Notes under the pieces: generated by a model
Told to the model about the DNA's origin: nothing
Databases searched by the model: none
Seen by the model: the letters and a program-made list of their open reading frames with translations, nothing else
Shown: positions 46,014-54,559 of the stretch, piece by piece
Layout of the letters: each line of letters opens with the position of its first letter
Numbering within the stretch: the first letter of the stretch is position 1
Assembly: GCF_001466725.1 (NCBI RefSeq)
Contig: NZ_CP013650.1
Location: forward strand, 1,302,001-1,366,000
DNA from: Lacimicrobium alkaliphilum
GTDB taxonomy: Bacteria > Pseudomonadota > Gammaproteobacteria > Enterobacterales > Alteromonadaceae
Direction of reading: 5' to 3'
Length of the DNA: 64,000 nucleotides
Position numbers and translations under genes: made by a program

Positions 46014-46090
46014 AGGGGTGTAGTTCCAATTGGTAGAACAGCGGTCTCCAAAACCGATGGTTGGGGGTTCGAGTCCCTCCACCCCTGCCA
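46014..46090 (+). tRNA. tRNA-Trp (anticodon CCA)
   Basis: A 77-nt cloverleaf with encoded CCA: acceptor AGGGGTG with CACCCCT and discriminator G, anticodon loop CTCCAAA (CCA), T-arm with GTTCGAGTC. It is close to E. coli trpT. Confidence 0.98.
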
Positions 46091-46276
46091 CAAATCTCAG
46101 AAACCAGCCAAAGTGGCTGGTTTTTTTATGCCCTGAAAAAGAGAAAGGCATTGGAAGTGTGGAGGGCGAGAAGCCCCATGGGTTCGACATCTTTGTCGGG
46201 AACAAAGTGTACCGCGTCAGCGCCGCTTGCGGTCAGGCACAGGGACGTGCCTGAGGAAATCCCTCCACCCCTGCCA
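46091..46276 (+). repeat. tRNA-linked element after tRNA-Trp, ending in a copy of its 3' end
   Basis: The element ends with TCCCTCCACCCCTGCCA (46260-46276), an exact 17-nt copy of the 3' end of tRNA-Trp (46074-46090), period 186 bp. Inside are GGTTCGAC (T-loop-like), the hairpins ATCTTTGTCGGGAACAAAGTGT, CCGCTTGCGG and AGGCACAGGGACGTGCCT. The distance from GTTCGAC to the 3'-end copy is about 75 bp, against 77 bp in the tRNA-Arg element. Confidence 0.75.
46101..46127 (+). terminator. intrinsic terminator after tRNA-Trp
   Basis: AAACCAGCC-AAAGT-GGCTGGTTT followed by T tract (seven Ts from 46121). A second similar hairpin follows the duplicated 3' end. Confidence 0.9.
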
Positions 46277-46285
46277 GCATTTAAG

Positions 46286-46312
46286 AAGCCTGCCATAGTT
46301 GCAGGTTTTTTT
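46286..46312 (+). terminator. second terminator after the duplicated tRNA-Trp 3' end
   Basis: AAGCCTGC-CATAGTT-GCAGGTTT plus T tract, positioned after the copied tRNA 3' end just as the first terminator follows the real tRNA. It supports a duplication of tRNA 3' end plus terminator. Confidence 0.75.
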
Positions 46313-46474
46313 ATGTCCAGGGAAGGACGGTATGCCGGAAATGTCAGGAACGTTTTTTCGGCGATGTCCAGGGATGGACGGTATGCCCGGGTTGTAGGGA
46401 ACATTTCCCCGGCGATGCTCAGGGAAGGACGGTATGCCGGAAATGTCGGGAACATTTTTTGGCGATGTCCGGGG
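46313..46474 (+). repeat. about 51-bp tandem repeat, three copies plus a partial
   Basis: Units begin ATGTCCAGGG or ATGCTCAGGG at 46313, 46364 and 46415, with a partial at 46465. Each is 50-51 bp and holds short hairpins such as TCCAGGGATGGA and ATGTCGGGAACAT, the same loop style as in the tRNA-linked elements. There are no spacers, so it is not a CRISPR array. The repeat sits directly upstream of holD. Confidence 0.85.
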
Positions 46475-46517
46475 ATACTATTCGACCCCACAGCACTTCA
46501 TGATAAACTCATCAGCG

Positions 46518-47006
46518 ATGAAAGCCTTAAGTCCCTATCAACAAGCTATTCTCACTGAACTGGGTATTGTTCAGTGGCATTTGCGCGCGCCACAACGGCT
46601 GGCATTGCTCGCTACAGATGCAGATACCGGTGTTGAAACTATTGCTGCCCGGCAGTTTACGGCTGCGGAGGCTGAAAACATCCCCGACACCCGCTTAGTT
46701 GAAGCTGGAACTTTGACAGAGCAGGAGATTGCAGATTCTCAGCCTGATGCTCCGCCAGTGACTGAGCAACATGAATATAACCAGCCACAGCAACAGCCTG
46801 TGCAGCAGGTGGATAGTCAGCATCCGATGTTTCAGGATATTCAGCTGGCGCTGAGGTCGCAACAACATGGGGCAGCGTTAAACTGGCAGGTCTCTGATAA
46901 CTTCAGTTTTGATGGCAAGGTACTCAGCGCTCCCACACCACAGACCCTCAGCAATACACCGGAGCTTAAAAAGCAATTATGGCAACTGTTGCAGCAGCAC
47001 CTTTAA
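46518..47006 (+). CDS. holD: DNA polymerase III psi subunit
   Basis: Links the clamp loader to SSB via chi. The 162-residue start MKALSPYQQAILTELGIVQWHLRAP matches the conserved N-terminus of psi, and the C-terminus LSNTPELKKQLWQLLQQHL is typical. In between is a Gln/Pro-rich variable linker (about residues 95-125). A longer frame back to 46434 would run through the tandem repeat and is rejected. It overlaps rimI by 28 bp, as holD-rimI does elsewhere. Confidence 0.87.
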   Translation: MKALSPYQQAILTELGIVQWHLRAPQRLALLATDADTGVETIAARQFTAAEAENIPDTRLVEAGTLTEQEIADSQPDAPPVTEQHEYNQPQQQPVQQVDSQHPMFQDIQLALRSQQHGAALNWQVSDNFSFDGKVLSAPTPQTLSNTPELKKQLWQLLQQHL

Positions 47007-47446
47007 TTTTCAGCCCTATCAATGCTGACAATTATGACGCCGTTTTTCGTTTGCAATGCGCCTGTCATTCTCACCCCTGGTCGAGGGGCACCTTTGCCAG
47101 CTGTCTGACCCCTCCATACTTTGCCTGGCAGCTGAAAGGTGATGAGCAGTTACTGGGTTTTTACGTGGGCCTGCAGGTGCTTAAGGAAGCTACGCTGATG
47201 GATATCGGCCTGGCCCCTTCGGCCCGGGGGCAGGGATTATCCTATCTTTTGCTGGAACACTTTTTTGCCCAGTGCCGGGCAAAGGCCATGGAAGAAATCT
47301 GGCTCGAAGTCAGGGTATCCAATCAGGGGGCGATCCATCTTTATCAGAAAACCGGCTTTGAGCTAATTGAAACGCGCAAAAATTACTACCCCTGCGCCGA
47401 AGGCCGTGAAGATGCGCTGATTATGAGGCGCTTGCTGGCGGACTGA
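46979..47446 (+). CDS. rimI: ribosomal protein bS18 N-acetyltransferase
   Basis: A 155-residue GNAT enzyme that acetylates the N-terminus of ribosomal protein S18. HSHPWSRGTFASCL near residues 31-44 and LAPSARGQGLSYLLLEHF near residue 77 (acetyl-CoA loop RxxGxG) are the family marks; NQGAIHLYQKTGFELIETRKNYYP near residue 120 is the C-terminal core. It overlaps the holD end and is translationally linked to it. Confidence 0.93.
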   Translation: MATVAAAPLIFSPINADNYDAVFRLQCACHSHPWSRGTFASCLTPPYFAWQLKGDEQLLGFYVGLQVLKEATLMDIGLAPSARGQGLSYLLLEHFFAQCRAKAMEEIWLEVRVSNQGAIHLYQKTGFELIETRKNYYPCAEGREDALIMRRLLAD

Positions 47447-47631
47447 GCGGTTCGCAAAGACTGAAATCATTGGCTGATTGATTTACTGTGTATTTTCATC
47501 TTGTCGATACCCTTTGTGCTTGATTTCAGGGCGACTTCTGCCATCAATTTGGGTACAATCCGCGCCCATATAGTGATATTCAAGTGACCCCTGCCAGTAG
47601 ATCTGGCACAGCAATAACAACAGAGAGTAAC

Positions 47632-49218
47632 GTGGCCAGTAAAAGCTATCTTGAACAACTTAATAAGCGCAGAACCTTTGCGATCATCTCTCACCCGGAT
47701 GCCGGTAAAACCACTATTACAGAGAAAGTCCTGTTGTTCGGTAAAGCCCTGCAAAAGGCCGGTACGGTAAAGGGTAAAAAATCCGGTCAGCACGCCAAGT
47801 CAGACTGGATGGAAATGGAAAAAGAGCGGGGGATCTCCGTGACCACCTCGGTGATGCAGTTTCCTTATCATGACCACCTGGTTAACCTGCTTGATACCCC
47901 GGGCCACGAAGATTTCTCTGAAGATACCTATCGTACGCTGACGGCCGTGGACTCCTGCCTGATGGTGATCGACTCAGCCAAAGGTGTCGAGGCCCGTACC
48001 ATCAAGCTGATGGAAGTCACCCGTTTGCGTGATACACCCATTATCACTTTTATGAACAAACTCGATCGCGATACCCGCGACCCTGTGGATTTGCTTGATG
48101 AAGTGGAAGATGTACTGAAAATAAAGTGCGCCCCTATTACCTGGCCCATCGGCATGGGTAAGGAGTTCAAGGGCGTATACCACCTGCTGCGGGATGAAAC
48201 CATTTTGTATCAGACCGGCCAGGGGCATACCATTCAGGACAGTCGCAATATCAAAGGGCTGGATAACCCGGAGCTGGATGACGCCATTGGCAGTTATGCT
48301 CAGGAATTGCGTGAAGTGCTGGAGCTGGTGCAGGGTGCGTCACATGAATTTGACCAGCAGGAGTTTCTGCGCGGTGAACTGACGCCGGTGTTTTTCGGTA
48401 CCGCACTGGGTAACTTTGGTGTGGATCATATGCTCGACGGGTTGGTGGATTGGGCGCCGCGCCCTCTTAACCGTCAGGCTGAGCAGCGTGAAGTCAGCGT
48501 CGAAGAAGAAAAGTTCAGCGGCTTTGTATTTAAGATCCAGGCCAATATGGATCCCAAACACCGCGACCGTATCGCTTTTTGTCGCGTGGTTTCCGGCACC
48601 TTTGAAAAGGGCATGAAGTTGTTTCAAAGTCGTATTGGCAAGGATGTGCGTATTTCCGATGCCCTGACCTTTATGGCTGGCGATCGTGAGGCGCTGGATA
48701 AAGCCTACGCCGGCGATATTATTGGTCTGCATAATCATGGTTCGATCCAGATTGGTGATACCTTCAGTGAAGGGGAAACGCTTAAATTTACCGGCATCCC
48801 TAACTTTGCCCCGGAGCTGTTTAAACGAATTCGTCTGCGCGATCCGCTTAAGCAAAAGCAATTGCTTAAAGGTCTGATCCAGCTCGCCGAGGAAGGTGCG
48901 GTACAGGTGTTCAGGCCGCTACAGAATAATGACCTGATCGTTGGCGCCGTGGGGGTGTTGCAGTTTGATGTGGTGGTGGCCAGGCTGAAGGCTGAATACA
49001 AGGTCGAAGCCATCTATGAGCCGGTAAATGTCAGCACAGCCCGCTGGGTATACTGTGACGATGCCAAAAAGCTCGATGAGTTTAAGCGCAAAGCCGAGGT
49101 TAATCTGGCGCTGGATGGTGGCGACAATCTTACTTATATTGCCCCCACCATGGTGAACCTGTCACTGGCTCAGGAACGCCACCCTGATATTAAGTTTGTG
49201 CAAACCCGCGAACATTAG
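47632..49218 (+). CDS. prfC: peptide chain release factor 3
   Basis: GTPase that recycles RF1/RF2 from the ribosome. GTG start at 47632 gives 528 residues, the family size (E. coli RF3 is 529); it has GAGAGTAAC upstream. An ATG at 47584 adds an unsupported 16-residue extension. G1 motif [12 protein letters not shown] at residue 16, G3 [10 protein letters not shown] near residue 84, G4 FMNKLDRD near residue 139. The later beta-barrel and ribosome-binding domains follow the family. Alone, with a repeat-rich region after it. Confidence 0.96.
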   Translation: MASKSYLEQLNKRRTFAIISHPDAGKTTITEKVLLFGKALQKAGTVKGKKSGQHAKSDWMEMEKERGISVTTSVMQFPYHDHLVNLLDTPGHEDFSEDTYRTLTAVDSCLMVIDSAKGVEARTIKLMEVTRLRDTPIITFMNKLDRDTRDPVDLLDEVEDVLKIKCAPITWPIGMGKEFKGVYHLLRDETILYQTGQGHTIQDSRNIKGLDNPELDDAIGSYAQELREVLELVQGASHEFDQQEFLRGELTPVFFGTALGNFGVDHMLDGLVDWAPRPLNRQAEQREVSVEEEKFSGFVFKIQANMDPKHRDRIAFCRVVSGTFEKGMKLFQSRIGKDVRISDALTFMAGDREALDKAYAGDIIGLHNHGSIQIGDTFSEGETLKFTGIPNFAPELFKRIRLRDPLKQKQLLKGLIQLAEEGAVQVFRPLQNNDLIVGAVGVLQFDVVVARLKAEYKVEAIYEPVNVSTARWVYCDDAKKLDEFKRKAEVNLALDGGDNLTYIAPTMVNLSLAQERHPDIKFVQTREH

Positions 49219-49226
49219 CATTTAAC

Positions 49227-49339
49227 TGTAGGTCGGGATTTATCCCGACACAAATGCGGATGACGCCAGAATTGTCGGGCTTAAGCCCGACAGCAATGGC
49301 AGGCATTACCAAGGTTGTCGGAATAAATTCCGACCTACA
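49227..49339. repeat. palindromic repeat between prfC and argS
   Basis: The ends TGTAGGTCGG and CCGACCTACA form an inverted repeat with nested arms (GTCGGGATTTATCCCGAC, GTCGGGCTTAAGCCCGAC, GTCGGAATAAATTCCGAC). Three small hairpins lie in a row. It is a dispersed GTCGG-type palindrome, ending 27 bp before the argS start. Confidence 0.9.
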
Positions 49340-49365
49340 ACGGCCGAAAAAAGTTGAACTTAACG

Positions 49366-51102
49366 ATGAATATACAACAGCTATTACTGGACAGATTTAA
49401 GCAGGCGCTGGGTAAGATTGATGCGCCCAAAGATACTAACCTGCCTTTGACCCGCAGCACCCGCCCCGAGTTTGGTGACTACCAGTTTAATGGAGCTATG
49501 GCGCTGGCCAAGACACTGAAACAAAAGCCAAGGGATATCGCCGAGCAAATCTTAGCTGCGGTTGAACTGGATGATATGGTCGAAAAGCTGGAAGTGGCCG
49601 GGCCGGGCTTTATCAATATTCATCTTCGCCCACAGTGGCTGGCACAAACGCTGAGTGACGCCCTGTCCAGTGCACATCTGGGTGTCGATAAAGAAACTCC
49701 GCAAACCGTGGTGGTGGATTATTCCTCTCCTAATCTGGCCAAAGAAATGCACGTGGGTCACCTGCGCTCCACCATTATCGGTGATGCTGTAGTCCGGACT
49801 CTGGAGTTTATGGGTCATAAAGTGATCCGCCAGAACCATATGGGCGACTGGGGTACCCAGTTCGGTATGTTGCTGGCCCATCTGAGCGACAAACTGGCGT
49901 CCGATCAGGTGGCGGAAACCGCCCTGTCGGATCTGGAAGATTTCTATCGTGAGGCCAAGATCCGCTTTGATGAGGAAGAGGGCTTTGCTGACCGTGCCCG
50001 CGAATATGTGGTGAGGCTGCAAAGTGGCGACACACAGTGCAGCCAGTTATGGCAGAAGTTTATTGATGTTTCTATCACTCACAGTGAAGAAGTGTATAAA
50101 AAGCTCAATGTTACCCTCAGCCGCGGCGATATTATGGGCGAAAGTGCCTATAACAAGGAGTTGGCAGGGATTGTGGCCGAGCTGAAAGAAAAGGGTATTG
50201 CGGTAGAAGATCAGGGCGCTCAGGTAGTATTTTTGCCCGAACTGGCCGACAAGGAAGGCAAACCGGCCGTGTACATTATTCAGAAATCCGGCGGCGGTTA
50301 TCTCTACTCCACCACGGATCTGGCGGCTATGCGTTATCGTTCGTTCGATTTAGGCGCCGATCGTATTCTGATCTTCACCGATGCCCGTCAGGCACTGCAT
50401 TTTAAACAGACCGAAATGGTCGGCCGAAAAGCGGGCCTGATACGCGAGCAAACCACCTACGAGCATTGCCCCTTTGGCATGATGCTCGGCAGTGACGGCA
50501 GACCTTTTAAGACCCGCACCGGTGGCACCATCAAGCTGGCCGATTTGCTCGACGAGGCCGTACAGCGCTCAGCAACCCTGCTGGCGGGCAGAGAGTCAGA
50601 TCTTAATGATCAGCAGCGCGAAGAAATCGTGCGCAAAGTGGGTATCGGCGCGGTGAAATATGCGGATTTAAGTAAAAACCGTACCACCGATTATATTTTC
50701 AACTGGGATACCATGCTCAGTTTTGAGGGTAATACCGCGCCTTATCTGCAATATGCCTATACCCGGGTACAGAGTATTTTCCGCAAGGCCGAAGTGGCAC
50801 AGGATGGGATCAAAGGCGAGATCATTATCAGCGAGCCTCAGGAACGGGCTTTGGCGGTACAGCTGACCCAGTTTGTTGAAGCTTTGCAACAGGTAGAGAA
50901 AGACGCTGCCCCCCATGTGCTGTGCAGCTATCTGTTTGAGCTGGCCAGCTTGTTTATGACCTTCTATGAGGCCTGCCCAATCCTCAAAACCGATGTGGCC
51001 GCAGAGCACCGTCAGAGCCGCTTATTGCTCGCCAGCCTGACCGCCAGAACCCTGAAAACCGGTCTGGAATTGCTGGGTATTGAAACCATGGAGAAAATGT
51101 AG
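49366..51102 (+). CDS. argS: arginyl-tRNA synthetase
   Basis: Class I synthetase charging tRNA-Arg, 578 residues. The start MNIQQLLLDRFKQAL agrees with the family; ATG 49366 is preferred over an upstream TTG (49354). HIGH-like motif HVGHLRS near residue 130, an N-terminal additional domain that binds the tRNA D-loop (residues 1-110), the KMSKS-like region (here SDGRPFKTRTGGT) near residue 382, and the anticodon-binding alpha-helical C-terminus (end LLGIETMEKM). Only a weak ribosome-binding site is seen. Confidence 0.97.
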   Translation: MNIQQLLLDRFKQALGKIDAPKDTNLPLTRSTRPEFGDYQFNGAMALAKTLKQKPRDIAEQILAAVELDDMVEKLEVAGPGFINIHLRPQWLAQTLSDALSSAHLGVDKETPQTVVVDYSSPNLAKEMHVGHLRSTIIGDAVVRTLEFMGHKVIRQNHMGDWGTQFGMLLAHLSDKLASDQVAETALSDLEDFYREAKIRFDEEEGFADRAREYVVRLQSGDTQCSQLWQKFIDVSITHSEEVYKKLNVTLSRGDIMGESAYNKELAGIVAELKEKGIAVEDQGAQVVFLPELADKEGKPAVYIIQKSGGGYLYSTTDLAAMRYRSFDLGADRILIFTDARQALHFKQTEMVGRKAGLIREQTTYEHCPFGMMLGSDGRPFKTRTGGTIKLADLLDEAVQRSATLLAGRESDLNDQQREEIVRKVGIGAVKYADLSKNRTTDYIFNWDTMLSFEGNTAPYLQYAYTRVQSIFRKAEVAQDGIKGEIIISEPQERALAVQLTQFVEALQQVEKDAAPHVLCSYLFELASLFMTFYEACPILKTDVAAEHRQSRLLLASLTARTLKTGLELLGIETMEKM

Positions 51103-51147
51103 CCTTTCCTGCGTACTTATCGAGCGGTTGAAAAGGTTATTGCATCA

Positions 51148-51220
51148 AGGAGGCACAGAGGACACAGAGATTAGAAGGTTAATGCTCTTTAAGCCTCTGT
51201 GTTCTCTGTGACTCTGTGGT
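51148..51220. repeat. ACAGAG-type palindromic intergenic repeat
   Basis: AGGCACAGAGGACACAGAGA on the left pairs imperfectly with CCTCTGTGTTCTCTGTGACTCTGTGG on the right, so the segment folds back on itself. A similar CGCAGAG motif occurs at 7724-8102 and 36634-36693, and a decayed one at 53147-53199. Confidence 0.75.
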
Positions 51221-51266
51221 TAGATTGCTGTTGTCCCGGAACGGGAACCCTAATCAGCGCCGGACT

Positions 51267-52688
51267 CTATACCATCCTGGTTTTCCATTTCCCCTGTCTG
51301 AATACCCATAAGCCTATAACGGCCAGCAGAGACTCCGCGATGGTGATGGCGATAAAAACACCATTAGTCCCTAACTGCCAGTATTGGGCAAGTCCGTACG
51401 CCAGTGGGATTTGCAACAGCCAGTAGCAGATAAAGTTAATTCTGGTGGGGGTCATGGTATCGCCCGCCCCGTTGAATGCCTGAATCAAAATCATGCCAAT
51501 GCCGTAAAAGCCGTATCCATAGGCGATAAATCGCAGACAATTGACACCGTCAGCGATCACCAGCGGATCCTCGCTAAACAGACCGATTAGGGTTTCAGCA
51601 AAAAGAACAAAAATAACGGCCACTGCCAGCATAAAATACAGATTATACCGGGCCACTTTCCAGACCGATTGTTCGGCCCTGTCCGGCTTACCTGCCCCCA
51701 GATTCTGGCCTACCAGCGTTGCCACAGCGTTACTCATACCCCAGGCCGGCAGAATGGTGAAAATCACAATCCTGATAGCAATGGTATAACCTGCCACGGC
51801 GGCGCTTCCATAAGTGGAGACGATTCTGACCAGAGCTACCCAACTGGCAGTGGCAATCAGGAACTGCAGTATCCCGCCCAAAGAGACTCTGACCAGTGCC
51901 AGCATATCTGTCCACACAGGCTTCAATTGTGCCAGTCCAACCCGGATTCGGCTGGCTCTGCTGCTGCCGTGATGACATAAATGGTATAGCTGATAGATGA
52001 CTCCGCTACCCCGACCTATCAGGGTCGCAACCGCTGCGCCTGTTACGCCCATTTCCGGAAAAGGACCAATACCGTAGATGAGCAGGGGATCCAGGACAAT
52101 ATTGAGTCCGTTTGCCAGCCACAGCGAGCGCATCGCCACATTGGCATCTCCTGCACCCCGGAAGATGGCGTTGATCAGAAACAGGTAGATAATGGTAATC
52201 GAACCTGTAAGCATCAGCAGCGTATAGTTTTTGCCCATCTCCAGCACCGCATCGTCTGCGCCCATTAAACGCAGTATCTCTTCGGCGTAACTGATACCTA
52301 TGGCGGCAATCAGCAGGGATACCAGCATGCCGGTCCAGAGAGCCTGTCCGGCAACCTGATTGGCTTTTACGGTATTGCCTTCGCCAATGCGTCTGGCGAC
52401 CATGGCCGTTACGCCCATACTCAGACCAATGGCGATGGCATAGATCAGTGTCAGTACAGCTTCTGTCAGGCCGACAACCGCCACGGCTTCGAAGCCCAGG
52501 GATGCAACGAAGAATATGTCCACTACGGCAAAGATGGACTCCATCATCATCTCCAGCACCATAGGCACCGCGAGTAAAAAGGCCGCAACACCAATAGAAC
52601 CTTTGGTGAAATCCTGTTGTATATTGCCTGTCAGTGCTTGTTTAAATAATCCATACACAGAGGTGTGTTTTGTTGTGTGTTCCGTCAT
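51267..52688 (-). CDS. MATE-family multidrug/sodium efflux transporter
   Basis: A 473-residue membrane protein with 12 predicted spans in two homologous halves. Conserved MATE features are the ALTGNIQQDFTKGSIGVAAFLLAVPM region near residue 15, VVGLTEAVLTLIYAIAIGLSMGVTAMVARRIGEG near residue 70-105 and GFYGIGMILIQAFNGAGDTMTP near residue 400. ATG 52688 is chosen over longer alternatives because of an AGGA seven bases upstream. It may export drugs or toxic metabolites in exchange for Na+ or H+; the substrate is unknown. Confidence 0.92.
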   Translation of the reverse strand: MTEHTTKHTSVYGLFKQALTGNIQQDFTKGSIGVAAFLLAVPMVLEMMMESIFAVVDIFFVASLGFEAVAVVGLTEAVLTLIYAIAIGLSMGVTAMVARRIGEGNTVKANQVAGQALWTGMLVSLLIAAIGISYAEEILRLMGADDAVLEMGKNYTLLMLTGSITIIYLFLINAIFRGAGDANVAMRSLWLANGLNIVLDPLLIYGIGPFPEMGVTGAAVATLIGRGSGVIYQLYHLCHHGSSRASRIRVGLAQLKPVWTDMLALVRVSLGGILQFLIATASWVALVRIVSTYGSAAVAGYTIAIRIVIFTILPAWGMSNAVATLVGQNLGAGKPDRAEQSVWKVARYNLYFMLAVAVIFVLFAETLIGLFSEDPLVIADGVNCLRFIAYGYGFYGIGMILIQAFNGAGDTMTPTRINFICYWLLQIPLAYGLAQYWQLGTNGVFIAITIAESLLAVIGLWVFRQGKWKTRMV

Positions 52689-53213
52689 AAGAAAATCCTG
52701 TCGAACTCGCTTCAGACTCAATACGTCTGTCCGTCCGTCACCCCTGAACCGATGCGCTAGGCAGGGCATCACGGGCGATCACGAACAGTTCGGTATTGTG
52801 AAACGTAAAAATATGGACCTGCAGGCCCGGTAAAGTAAAAAGGTTATTCAGGGTTGCTGAGATTGAATCCCCGGAAGGCTCCGGACTGATTATTTAACAA
52901 TCAGAAAATAAGGGAATGACCGGGGAACTCAACCTGAATGCAATATCAGCAATGCGTGTGATGACTGAATTGTTCATTGGCTTATCCTCGGTTGAAGCTG
53001 GTGGTTAGACTAGTCGGATTAATTATCTGTGGAGATTAGTATTACCCGGCTGATAGTAATTTGCCACTGGCAGAGCACGGGTTCAAGAATATATTTGTTA
53101 AAAAATGCAACAGGGGTATTGGCGTCAACAGTGCAGACAGGTGGCTAGAACACAGAGTTCAGAACGTCACTGCCCTGAATCTCTCTGTTCTATGTGGTTG
53201 AAAATGCCGTTTC
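52689..53213. other. 525-bp gap with one possible 27-aa ORF and a decayed repeat
   Basis: No standard gene fits. A short minus-strand frame (52894-52977) begins with ATG eight bases after GAGG and encodes 27 residues; it is listed separately. A decayed ACAGAG-type palindrome lies at 53147-53199. Otherwise I see nothing in it. Confidence 0.5.
52894..52977 (-). CDS. possible 27-aa peptide (unverified)
   Basis: MNNSVITRIADIAFRLSSPV followed by IPLFSDC and TAA. GAGG lies eight bases before the ATG, a good spacing. An IADIAFRL helix could be amphipathic. Nothing else supports it, so it may be chance; no family is recognised. Confidence 0.2.
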   Translation of the reverse strand: MNNSVITRIADIAFRLSSPVIPLFSDC

Positions 53214-53915
53214 TCAGGCCGAGAACAATAACCGGCTTTGCAGCCTGTCCTGTATTTTTTGCAACGACTGCTGGTTATCACCCACCATAATCAGGCTCGC
53301 CTGTTGCAAATCCATTCCCCGGCCCTGGTATTGACCGTCACTGAACTGCTGTTGCAGCTTCTGATTGTCTTTATGGGGCACCACAAACACAGTGACCTTA
53401 CCGTATTCACCCTCAATCACCATGTGCAGGCTTTTTACCCGGTTGAAGTCACAAAAATTGGCGTAGTAGACTTTACCAATGTCATCGGTGAACTGACCGC
53501 CAAAACTGGCCAGTTTGGCATTCACCTGTTCAAGAGGCACATTTTCATCGACCTGCAGGGCATTCGCATCATGGTATACGTGGGCCAGGGCGTGTTTGCT
53601 CAGATCCACGTCCTGTTGCTGCCACAGGGTAAAACTCACTCCCAGCATAAATATCACTGAAGCGGCAATCGACAAATGCCAGCGGCGTTTTATCTGTTGT
53701 TGTTTATGAGATTGCATCGACTGCTTTAACAATAAACGCTGCGCCAGGCCGTCAGGCACCGGTACTTTTGCCGTATGCTGCAATGCCTTGTCCAGCTGCT
53801 TCATTTCATCCCAGAACTGCTGTTTGGCCGGATCACTGGCGGCGGCTGCTTTGACCTCTTTATTGTCACAATAAGGATTGGCATAAATGGTACGGCGGAA
53901 TTCTAAATCATCCAT
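53214..53915 (-). CDS. DUF3379 protein, likely anti-sigma partner
   Basis: A 233-residue protein. Residues 1-75 are cytoplasmic (MDDLEFRRTIYANPYCDN with the HxxxCxxC-like start replaced by a Tyr/Cys pair), one span near residues 88-105 (HLSIAASVIFMLGVSFTLW), then a periplasmic domain. This layout matches DUF3379 proteins encoded after ECF sigma factors. The start 53915 has AGAGGG eight bases upstream and overlaps the sigma stop by 8 bp, so the pair is translationally coupled. Anti-sigma function is inferred from position and topology. Confidence 0.8.
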   Translation of the reverse strand: MDDLEFRRTIYANPYCDNKEVKAAAASDPAKQQFWDEMKQLDKALQHTAKVPVPDGLAQRLLLKQSMQSHKQQQIKRRWHLSIAASVIFMLGVSFTLWQQQDVDLSKHALAHVYHDANALQVDENVPLEQVNAKLASFGGQFTDDIGKVYYANFCDFNRVKSLHMVIEGEYGKVTVFVVPHKDNQKLQQQFSDGQYQGRGMDLQQASLIMVGDNQQSLQKIQDRLQSRLLFSA

Positions 53916-54465
53916 TTTTACGCCCTCTTGTCTGTTCACTGCTTTCTAAAGCCTCTTTAATCTGATTTCTGGCCCGGAATAAACGGGTCATTACGGTGTT
54001 CTTGTTCAGGTCCAGTTGCTCTGCGATTTCATCACCGCTGTAACCGAACATAATCTGTAAGATAAGGGGCTCACGGTATTCTTCGCTTAAACTTGCCATG
54101 AGTTTATGTAACTGGCGGTGTTCAAGCTGGGTTTCATGGCCGGGCCCGTCGTCAGACAGCGCGACATCATCCATATCCACCAGGTCGAACTGCTTGCGCT
54201 CGAAGCGGCGGGCATTCTCTCGCCGCAATATGGTGATCAGCCATGACTTTGCCGCTTTCTCATCGTTCAGTGAATCGAGCGACTTCCAGGCTCGCAGGAA
54301 GGTTTCCTGAGTAATATCCTCAGCGACGGCTTTGTTACCCACCAGCCAGTATGCATAGCGATAGATGTCGCTGTGCAATGCCTGCACCAGGGTTTCATAG
54401 CGTTTTTGTTTGCTTATCATGTCCGTATTGACCGGGGGCGATATACTTTGCTTTCGTGAAAACAT
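53908..54465 (-). CDS. ECF-type RNA polymerase sigma factor
   Basis: A 185-residue sigma-70 family protein of the ECF kind. Region 2: DIYRYAYWLVGNKAVAEDITQETFLRAWKSL near residues 33-63 (core-binding and -10 recognition). Region 4: SEEYREPLILQIMFGYSGDEIAEQLDLNKNTVMTRLFRARNQIK near residues 130-172. A start at 54420 (MISKQKRYE) is a possible alternative; 54465 gives a longer N-terminus. It is followed by the DUF3379 gene. The signal it senses is not clear; the region between this gene and the DUF885 gene holds only a terminator. Confidence 0.88.
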   Translation of the reverse strand: MFSRKQSISPPVNTDMISKQKRYETLVQALHSDIYRYAYWLVGNKAVAEDITQETFLRAWKSLDSLNDEKAAKSWLITILRRENARRFERKQFDLVDMDDVALSDDGPGHETQLEHRQLHKLMASLSEEYREPLILQIMFGYSGDEIAEQLDLNKNTVMTRLFRARNQIKEALESSEQTRGRKNG

Positions 54466-54519
54466 AAAGTTTTGCTACTTATTTTGTAATACCAGTTTAA
54501 GTGCACAGGCTGTTGATAC

Positions 54520-54550
54520 AAAAAGTCCGGCGTCAGCCGGACTTTTTGTT
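54520..54550. terminator. terminator of the DUF885 gene
   Basis: AAAAAGTCCGGC-GTCA-GCCGGACTTTTT is a 12-bp stem with A and T tails, functional in either direction, located 10 bp past the stop of the DUF885 gene and before the sigma gene. Confidence 0.9.
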
Positions 54551-54559
54551 TCCTAAGTT

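Noticed and set aside
46313-46474. Possible CRISPR array
   Set aside because: The units are contiguous 51-bp tandem repeats without unique spacers and no cas genes are near.
46061-46558. A 165-codon plus-strand frame running from tRNA-Trp into holD
   Set aside because: It crosses the tRNA, two terminators and a tandem repeat; its composition reflects the repeats and not a protein family.
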